This document shows positions 1 to 4,489 of a stretch of DNA of 6,494 nucleotides, in pieces (position 1 is the stretch's first letter; every line of letters begins with the position of its first letter). Source of the DNA: Candidatus Saccharimonadota bacterium (lineage in GTDB: Bacteria > Patescibacteriota > Saccharimonadia > Saccharimonadales > Saccharimonadaceae); NCBI GenBank assembly GCA_020428185.1, contig JAGQNH010000002.1, forward strand, positions 1-6,494, written 5' to 3'. A program made the translations under genes and the position numbers. Below the pieces are notes generated by a model. The model was not told where the DNA came from. It did no database searches and was given only the letters and a program-made list of their open reading frames with translations.

Positions 1-42
1 ACCTCCCAAAAAACTCCACCTCACAACACATAAGTCTCTCAA

Positions 43-71
43 TTGATGACAATCATGATTTACACTGTAAT
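43..71 (+). promoter_or_regulatory. Candidate promoter for the rsmH operon
   Basis: A sigma70-type promoter can be drawn here: a -35 element TTGATG at 43-48 (4 of 6 to TTGACA), a 17-base spacer, and a -10 element TGTAAT at 66-71 (5 of 6 to TATAAT). The predicted transcription start is near 78, leaving a leader of about 120 bases before the preferred rsmH ATG at 199. This is pattern matching only. The window starts too close upstream to exclude read-through from an earlier gene. The overlap with a strong dyad symmetry (separate entry) suggests that the promoter is controlled. Confidence 0.45.
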
Positions 72-84
72 TCATCGTCATCAA
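43..84. promoter_or_regulatory. Nested dyad symmetry over the promoter, operator-like
   Basis: An outer perfect 8-base inverted repeat, TTGATGAC (43-50) and GTCATCAA (77-84), encloses an inner pair, ATGATTTAC (55-63) and GTAATTCAT (67-75), that matches at 8 of 9 positions around the centre ACT (64-66). In addition AATCATGATT (51-60) is itself a perfect 10-base palindrome. The inner dyad covers the proposed -10 and the outer left arm covers the proposed -35. Because the proposed start lies near 78, most of the dyad would not be in the RNA, so a DNA-binding site for a dimeric regulator fits better than an RNA hairpin. No known operator is recognised. Confidence 0.4.
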
Positions 85-153
85 ACACTTATACACAAAA
101 ACAAACACACTAAAAAAACAAATAGCGCTGTTATCAGTTAGGTGATCTCGAAA

Positions 154-173
154 CCACGAATGTATTTTCGTGG
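154..173 (+). other. Small hairpin upstream of the rsmH start
   Basis: CCACGAA (154-160) and TTCGTGG (167-173) form a perfect 7-base-pair stem with a 6-base loop, TGTATT. No U-run follows, so it is not an intrinsic terminator. If rsmH starts at ATG 199 the stem lies in the 5' leader, 25 bases before the start. If it starts at GTG 142 or ATG 160 the stem is coding or contains the start. Just upstream, AGGTGATC (140-147) matches the anti-Shine-Dalgarno end of typical 16S rRNA but is too far from ATG 160 or ATG 199 for a normal spacing. Confidence 0.4.
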
Positions 174-198
174 CTCTTCCTGTAGTAATATAGAAGAG

Positions 199-1098
199 AT
201 GAGTATTGAAGCACATCCACCACATGTTGATTTGCACGTTCCGGTGCTACTAGATGCTGTAGTTGACTTGCTAAACCCCCAGAAAGGCGAGAGTTATCTC
301 GACTTGACGGCAGGTTATGGAGGTCATGCAAGTGTCATATTGAATCGGACGGGTCATGAAACAAGTGCTACGTTAGTTGATCGCGATGATTTTGCTATAT
401 CTCAGCTTGTTGAATTTAGTAATAAAGGCGCGACGCTACTGCATAGCGATTTTGTCAGTGCCGCAAGGCAACTGTCAGAAGAGGGCAAGCAGTTTGACAT
501 GATATTAATTGACTTGGGGGTGTCGTCACCGCAGCTCGATCTGAGCGAACGAGGGTTTTCTTTTACACATAGTGGTCCGTTGGACATGCGCATGGATCGT
601 CGTCAAGAATTAACGGCGAAACGACTAGTGAATACTGCAAACGCAGGTGATCTGGCGCGCATTATACGTGACTATGGCGAGGAATCGCCTGGTACTGCAA
701 AACGCATAGCAAATGCAATTGTAGCCGCTAGACCGTTAGAGACAACCGAAGAGCTCGCTCATGTTATCAAGCAGCAACATCGTGGCAAATGGAGTAAAAC
801 CCATCCAGCTACGCGTACATTTCAAGCGCTCCGTATCGCGGTCAATCAAGAGCTCCAGCAGATTGAAACTGTGCTACCACTGCTCCCTCGCTTATTAAAG
901 CAAGGCGGTAGAGTAGGTATAATCAGTTTTCATAGTCTGGAAGATCGATTAGTCAAACGATTCTTTGCAGAGCAGTCAGCAAGTGGCTTTGAGGCAGAAT
1001 TAAGAGTCTTGACGAAAAAACCGATTGACGGGGCAACATATGATGTTCACAATCCGCGTGCTCGTAGTGCAAAATTGCGTGCCGCAGTGAAAATATAA
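199..1098 (+). CDS. rsmH: 16S rRNA (cytosine(1402)-N4)-methyltransferase RsmH (MraW)
   Basis: RsmH is a cytoplasmic SAM-dependent enzyme that methylates N4 of C1402 in the 16S rRNA decoding centre; by family tradition it lies at or near the head of the dcw operon. Seen in the 299-residue product: the entry motif H13-x-PVLL; the SAM loop DLTAGYGGH (35-43); VDRD (60-63); the signature IDLGVSSPQLDLSERGFSF (104-122) followed by GPLDMRMD (126-133); HPATRTFQALRIAVNQEL (202-219); ISFHSLEDRLVKRFF (242-256); and the C-terminal NPRARSAKLRA. All blocks are present and the length is usual for the family. The frame is open from GTG 142, with ATG 160 as a further choice. I prefer ATG 199 because RsmH proteins normally have only a short tail before H-x-PVLL. 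None of the three starts has a well-spaced ribosome binding site, so the gene is certain but its start is not. Confidence 0.95.
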   Translation: MSIEAHPPHVDLHVPVLLDAVVDLLNPQKGESYLDLTAGYGGHASVILNRTGHETSATLVDRDDFAISQLVEFSNKGATLLHSDFVSAARQLSEEGKQFDMILIDLGVSSPQLDLSERGFSFTHSGPLDMRMDRRQELTAKRLVNTANAGDLARIIRDYGEESPGTAKRIANAIVAARPLETTEELAHVIKQQHRGKWSKTHPATRTFQALRIAVNQELQQIETVLPLLPRLLKQGGRVGIISFHSLEDRLVKRFFAEQSASGFEAELRVLTKKPIDGATYDVHNPRARSAKLRAAVKI

Positions 1099-1124
1099 AA
1101 ACAAAAAATAGGAGGCAGCACCAC

Positions 1125-1190
1125 ATGCCAATCCACATTCCAGTAAGGAACGAATCGGTCGACACAAAAGTCACTGTCCGATTTAAATAA
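1125..1190 (+). CDS. Possible 21-residue small protein or leader peptide
   Basis: An ATG at 1125 opens 21 sense codons ending at TAA 1188-1190. The product is MPIHIPVRNESVDTKVTVRF followed by K, with no membrane segment, no cysteine and no run of a single amino acid that would suggest amino-acid sensing. The support is its ribosome binding site: AGGAGG at 1110-1115, nine bases from the ATG, equal to or better than that of any large gene in the window. The sequence just before the start, CACCAC, is the same as before the FtsL-like gene. I do not recognise the peptide. It could be a regulatory leader ORF, a true microprotein, or chance. It stops 12 bases before the 5' arm of the downstream hairpin, so a terminating ribosome would sit at the base of that stem. 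Confidence 0.4.
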   Translation: MPIHIPVRNESVDTKVTVRFK

Positions 1191-1202
1191 GTTCCATTAG
1201 TT

Positions 1203-1249
1203 CAAGCAAGCGAGTTCCGTTTCGAAAAAGTTTCGGGCTCGCTGGCTTG
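1203..1249 (+). other. Long imperfect RNA hairpin upstream of the FtsL-like gene
   Basis: CAAGCAAGCGAG (1203-1214) pairs with CTCGCTGGCTTG (1238-1249) with a single A/G mismatch (1208/1244). The stem continues with two U-G pairs and a C-G pair (1215-1217 with 1235-1237). That makes about 14 base pairs around a 17-base loop (1218-1234), in which CGAAA (1223-1227) and TTTCG (1231-1235) offer an alternative inner stem. The bases after the stem are GC-rich rather than a U-run, so it is not an intrinsic terminator. Confidence 0.5.
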
Positions 1250-1283
1250 CGCAGCCGATGCTAGCAAGAATCTGCAGCGCAAG
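1246..1283 (+). other. Second stem, mutually exclusive with the 1203-1249 hairpin
   Basis: CTTGCGC (1246-1252) can pair with GCGCAAG (1277-1283), seven base pairs. Its 5' arm uses bases 1246-1249, which are also the outer part of the 3' arm of the preceding hairpin, so the two full stems cannot form together. The first is longer and should win unless something, such as a ribosome on the short ORF, opens it. A small competing hairpin, GGCT (1244-1247) with AGCC (1253-1256), also exists. Confidence 0.3.
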
Positions 1284-1323
1284 CTATCCAAAACAAAAAA
1301 ACAAACAAAAAGAGATCCACCAC

Positions 1324-1701
1324 ATGTCTTATCAAACAACACAGCAGTTATACTCAAGCCGTCGCAGGTCATCCCTATCTAATACAGGTAGTGGAGCGAC
1401 ATGGAATCGTAATCAGAATACCGTCGCCTTTGTCTCTAGTATGAAATTGGGGCCTGTAGCGCATACGATTTTAGTGGCAATGATGGTAGTTGTACTGGGT
1501 CTCGTATATCTCACGCAGGCTACTCGTGCAACTAGCTATGACTACGAGGCTCGTGATATCGACAATCGTATCGCTGAATTGACGACAAAGAAAAGTGATT
1601 TAGAGGTTGAAAATGCTCGATTAACTGCACTTGAGGCAGTGCAAAAATCTAAGGTTGCGAAGGCCATGGTTGCGCCAGCGGCTACGGATTACGCGCGCTA
1701 G
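1324..1701 (+). CDS. FtsL/DivIC-like bitopic division protein
   Basis: The 125-residue product has a basic, Ser/Arg/Gln-rich cytoplasmic tail (1-42), one hydrophobic segment (about 43-64) and an extracytoplasmic helix with heptad-like leucine spacing and alternating charge (about 72-112), ending in a short Ala/Pro-rich tail. This is the topology of FtsL and DivIC, small proteins that pair through coiled coils and help activate FtsW-FtsI at the septum. The sequence itself is not recognisable as FtsL, as is usual for this fast-evolving family. The call rests on topology plus its place between rsmH and ftsI, the classical ftsL slot. The frame also has an ATG at 1258, but that would lie inside the structured leader and add 22 Lys/Gln-rich residues. 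ATG 1324 is preferred, with a weak AGAG (1311-1314) nine bases upstream. It ends in TAG 15 bases before ftsI. Confidence 0.75.
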   Translation: MSYQTTQQLYSSRRRSSLSNTGSGATWNRNQNTVAFVSSMKLGPVAHTILVAMMVVVLGLVYLTQATRATSYDYEARDIDNRIAELTTKKSDLEVENARLTALEAVQKSKVAKAMVAPAATDYAR

Positions 1702-1704
1702 GTA

Positions 1705-1710
1705 TATAAT
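1705..1710 (+). promoter_or_regulatory. Perfect -10 box directly before ftsI, possible leaderless promoter
   Basis: TATAAT at 1705-1710 is a full match to the -10 consensus. A start 6 to 9 bases downstream would fall at about 1716-1719, on the ftsI ATG (1717), giving a leaderless or nearly leaderless mRNA. This fits the fact that ftsI has no usable ribosome binding site. Against it, no -35 element is visible at 16-18 bases and no TG extended -10 is present, and a given hexamer is expected once or twice by chance in a window this size. Confidence 0.25.
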
Positions 1711-1716
1711 TAATCT

Positions 1717-3459
1717 ATGCAGTTTATGGCGTTACGAAAGGGTAGCAGATCAAAGTTGCTTGCAGTATTTGTGTTGGGCATGATGCTGCTTTTTAGCGTC
1801 CGGCTTTTTCAATTACAGATTTTGCAGCATGATGAATATGTCCAACGTTCTGCGGCGGAGCAGATTAGGCCACTAACGATACCGGCAAAGCGAGGTCTCA
1901 TTTATGCGTTAGATGGATCGACTCCAGTACCTCTTGTGATTAATCAAACGGTCTATACGATGTTTGCAGACCCAGTAATGGTGACTGATCCTGATAAGAT
2001 TGTCGATGTTATTAATCGCGTTGCAAAAGATAATTTGCAGCCAAATCCCGAGGCATTGCTGTCTATTAAAAATAGCAGGTATCAGATTCTTGGGAAGAAG
2101 CTAACTAGACGGCAGGCGGAGGAGATTAAGAAAGAAAATTTGCAAGGTGTGGGCTTCCAGGCGGTAACAGAACGTGTATACCCCGAGGGTAAACTTGCAG
2201 CTCAGACACTAGGATTTGTAAATGCTGAAGGGCTGGGACAGTATGGTATTGAAGCTCAATATAACGATGCATTGACCGGCAAGGACGGACTGCTGAAATC
2301 GGTAACTGATGTTAGTGGCGTGCCGTTAACTATCGGTAATCGAAACATACACAAGCCTGCAAAAAACGGAGACACTATTGTCTTAACGATAGACCGGAAC
2401 ATTCAATCCTATACAGAAAAGGCTCTTGTGAGAGGTTTAAAGAAGGCTGGAGCAACAAACGGCAGTGTCATAGTCATTGATCCTCAGTCGGGGAAGGTGA
2501 TGGCGATGGCGAATTTTCCTACCTATGATCCTGCTAATTTCGGCCATGTAAAGAGCGCTGCTGTGTACAATAACCCGATAATCGATGAGCCATACGAACC
2601 GGGTTCAGATATAAAGACATTTACTGTAGCTGTAGGTATAGATAAGGGAGTTATCTTACCGAACTCTACCTATAACAATCAGGATTTTATAAAAGTTGAT
2701 GACTGGGTGATACGTAATGCAACACGTGGCCATACGGGAAACATTACGATGCAGACTGCGCTCAACTATTCATTAAATACAGGAATGGTAACGATTGTTG
2801 AGCGATTGGGTGATGGTAGTCATATAAATTTGCAAGCAAGAAACACTATGTACGGTTATTTTCATGATCGATTTGGGTTTGGAAAGCTGACTGGCATTGA
2901 GCTACCAAATGAGCAGCCAGGAATTGTTATACCACCGACAGATGTTCAGGGTAATGCGGTTCGCTATTCTAATATGTCCTTCGGACAGGGGATGGATTTG
3001 ACTATGGTACAGGTAGCGTCTGCGTTTAGTACGCTTGTTAACGGTGGTGTATACTACACGCCAACCATATACGGAGGGCTATTACATGAAGACGGTACGT
3101 TTATGCAGGCTCCAGTAAAGCAGCCAAAGACGGGTATTATTACTCCAAAAACATCGAAGTTAGTGCATAAAATGATACATGATGCTCGTGCAAAATTCTA
3201 TGCAACTGAGGATAAGGCTGGCTATGACATCGGAGGTAAAACGGGTACATCTCAGACGCTGGAGAATGGGAGGTATGTCGATAATCAAACAGTTGCGACA
3301 TACTTAGGATATGGGGGCGATACGATGCCACGATATGTCATAATGGTACAGGCTTCTGGTAAAGGTTTAAATTTGCAGGGTAATCTACACGCACTCCCAA
3401 TATTTACTGATATATCAAATTGGCTCATTGATTATTTAAAATTACAACCAAAAAGATAG
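1717..3459 (+). CDS. ftsI: Class B penicillin-binding protein, septal transpeptidase (FtsI/PBP2 type)
   Basis: This is an extracytoplasmic DD-transpeptidase that cross-links the glycan made by its SEDS partner, here FtsW. The 580-residue product has a short basic N-terminus, a signal-anchor helix (about 13-32), a pedestal domain starting near KRGLIYALDG (58-67) and a C-terminal transpeptidase domain. The three active-site motifs are all present: SxxK as S297-D-I-K300 in EPGSDIKTF, SxN as S352-L-N354, and KTGT at 508-511 in GGKTGTSQ. The text SNMSFGQGMDLTMVQVASAF (418-437) is a further hallmark of the fold. No PASTA domain follows; the protein ends soon after NWLIDYLKLQP. The position between an ftsL-like gene and mraY/ftsW supports a septal rather than elongation role, but motifs alone cannot separate FtsI from the rod-type PBP2. 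ATG 1717 is taken as the start; ATG 1726 is an alternative. Neither has a Shine-Dalgarno sequence. Confidence 0.93.
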   Translation: MQFMALRKGSRSKLLAVFVLGMMLLFSVRLFQLQILQHDEYVQRSAAEQIRPLTIPAKRGLIYALDGSTPVPLVINQTVYTMFADPVMVTDPDKIVDVINRVAKDNLQPNPEALLSIKNSRYQILGKKLTRRQAEEIKKENLQGVGFQAVTERVYPEGKLAAQTLGFVNAEGLGQYGIEAQYNDALTGKDGLLKSVTDVSGVPLTIGNRNIHKPAKNGDTIVLTIDRNIQSYTEKALVRGLKKAGATNGSVIVIDPQSGKVMAMANFPTYDPANFGHVKSAAVYNNPIIDEPYEPGSDIKTFTVAVGIDKGVILPNSTYNNQDFIKVDDWVIRNATRGHTGNITMQTALNYSLNTGMVTIVERLGDGSHINLQARNTMYGYFHDRFGFGKLTGIELPNEQPGIVIPPTDVQGNAVRYSNMSFGQGMDLTMVQVASAFSTLVNGGVYYTPTIYGGLLHEDGTFMQAPVKQPKTGIITPKTSKLVHKMIHDARAKFYATEDKAGYDIGGKTGTSQTLENGRYVDNQTVATYLGYGGDTMPRYVIMVQASGKGLNLQGNLHALPIFTDISNWLIDYLKLQPKR

Positions 3460-3466
3460 GAAACAT

Positions 3467-4489
3467 ATGGATAAAATGACGAATGATTTAACAGAGACCT
3501 TTGTACTGTGTTTTTTTGCATTTGTGTTGGCGATGCTATTGACGCCGGTGTATACATTTCTTGCATACAGGTATAAATTTTGGAAAAAACAACGCAAGAC
3601 AAGTACGACCGGTGAAGCCTTAACGGTATTTACTAAGCTGCATGAGGAGAAATTTAAGCGCAATATTCCTACTATGGCGGGTATTATAGCGGTCGTTTCC
3701 GTCACTATTATTACATTGTTGCTAAATCTTGATCGTGCTCAGACGTGGCTGCCGTTGGCGGCACTTGTTGGAGGTGGCGCTGTAGGTCTTTTGGATGATG
3801 TGATAAATATCAGAGGCAGGGGAGGGGGTGTCGCAGGGCTTCGCTCAAGCGTGAAGTTCACTATGATAACAGTACTTGGTCTCGCTCTTGGTTGGTATTT
3901 TTTGGTAAAACTTGGATACAATGCTGTACACGTACCATTTCTCGGTGACTGGGCAGTGGGGTGGTGGATGATTCCGCTTTTCGCTTTTGCGGTTGTTGCA
4001 ACAGGTAATGCTGTCAATATTAGCGATGGACTTGATGGGCTTGCGGGCGGTCTTCTGACGATTTCCTACGGTGCATTTGGTGTGATTGCGACGTTACAAG
4101 GACATTTTTTGCTCGCGGGCTTTTGCTATACAATTCTCGGCGCATTGCTCGCGTATCTATGGTTTAACATATACCCAGCTAGATTTTTTATGGGTGATGT
4201 CGGTAGTTTTGCCCTGGGAACGTCACTTGGGGTCGTCGCAATGTTGACGAATACACTATTCTTGTTGCCTGTAATTGGGGTTATTTTTGTACTTGAAGCA
4301 GGGTCTAGCTTGATTCAGATATTTAGTAAGCGAGTATTCGGACGAAAGATATTTATTTCTGCACCGGTGCATCATCATCTCGAGGCGAAAGGGTGGCCGG
4401 AAACAAAAGTAACCATGAGATTTTGGGTTGTTGCTGCAATCGCTGCATTTATTGGAGTGCTCCTAGCAATTGCTGGAGGTCACGTATAG
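3467..4489 (+). CDS. mraY: Phospho-N-acetylmuramoyl-pentapeptide transferase MraY
   Basis: This polytopic membrane enzyme transfers phospho-MurNAc-pentapeptide from UDP to undecaprenyl phosphate, making lipid I. The 340-residue product is strongly hydrophobic with about ten membrane segments. Catalytic motifs seen: D110-D111 in GLLDDVIN; NAVNISDGLDGLAGG (181-195); FFMGDVGSFALG (240-251) with the catalytic-type D244; and APVHHHLEAKGW (299-310) with H302-H304, followed by KVTMRFW. Two regions differ from most MraY proteins: the usual GTPTMGG reads NIPTMAG (66-72), and the lysine normally found three residues after the second Asp is Asn114. The longer histidine motif and the neighbours make MraY far more likely than the related WecA. 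The start ATG 3467 has AGGA (3458-3461) five bases upstream, which overlaps the ftsI stop codon and suggests translational coupling. The gene ends in TAG, sharing its last base with the ftsW start. Confidence 0.96.
   Translation: MDKMTNDLTETFVLCFFAFVLAMLLTPVYTFLAYRYKFWKKQRKTSTTGEALTVFTKLHEEKFKRNIPTMAGIIAVVSVTIITLLLNLDRAQTWLPLAALVGGGAVGLLDDVINIRGRGGGVAGLRSSVKFTMITVLGLALGWYFLVKLGYNAVHVPFLGDWAVGWWMIPLFAFAVVATGNAVNISDGLDGLAGGLLTISYGAFGVIATLQGHFLLAGFCYTILGALLAYLWFNIYPARFFMGDVGSFALGTSLGVVAMLTNTLFLLPVIGVIFVLEAGSSLIQIFSKRVFGRKIFISAPVHHHLEAKGWPETKVTMRFWVVAAIAAFIGVLLAIAGGHV
4475..4480 (+). promoter_or_regulatory. Ribosome binding site that sets the ftsW start
   Basis: GGAGGT lies inside the last codons of mraY, eight bases before GTG 4489. 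It fixes the GTG as the ftsW start in preference to the in-frame ATG 4393, which would overlap mraY by 97 bases and has no comparable site. Confidence 0.8.

Larger units (their letters stand above)
1099..1323 (+). promoter_or_regulatory. Structured spacer between rsmH and the FtsL-like gene
   Basis: This 225-base gap is by far the longest in the block; every later junction is 15 bases or less. It contains, in order, an A-rich stretch, a perfect AGGAGG (1110-1115), a 21-codon ORF (1125-1190), a long hairpin (1203-1249), a second stem that shares bases with it (1246-1283), and an A/C-rich run (1284-1310) ending in the weak ribosome binding site of the next gene. A weak promoter could also be drawn as TCGACA (1159-1164), 18 bases, TTAAAT (1183-1188), which would start a transcript just before the hairpin. 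The order short ORF, alternative stems, gene resembles an attenuator layout. No U-run follows either stem, so an intrinsic terminator is not supported. Confidence 0.4.

Noticed and set aside
1..22. MraZ-type operator (TGGG repeats at 10-base period) on the minus strand
   Set aside because: Only one exact TGGGA and one imperfect TGGAG are visible; at least three good repeats would be expected.
134..331. Minus-strand ORF of 65 codons overlapping the rsmH start
   Set aside because: No recognisable protein features, and it lies antisense to the well-supported rsmH reading frame.
953..1174. Minus-strand ORF of 73 codons with a hydrophobic segment across the rsmH end
   Set aside because: It overlaps conserved rsmH coding sequence. 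The hydrophobic run is the complement of that coding DNA, and no ribosome binding site was seen.
1203..1250. Intrinsic terminator after rsmH
   Set aside because: The stem is strong but is followed by GC-rich sequence rather than a U-run.
1258..1323. Upstream ATG 1258 as the start of the FtsL-like gene
   Set aside because: It lies within the stems of the leader, has no ribosome binding site, and would add a low-complexity Lys/Gln-rich stretch. ATG 1324 fits better.
3739..4017. Minus-strand ORF of 92 codons inside mraY
   Set aside because: It is antisense to conserved mraY motifs, with a Pro/Ala/Thr-rich composition typical of a complement-frame shadow.
4393..4488. ATG 4393 as the ftsW start
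   Set aside because: It would overlap conserved mraY codons by 97 bases, while GTG 4489 has GGAGGT eight bases upstream and follows the mraY stop directly.
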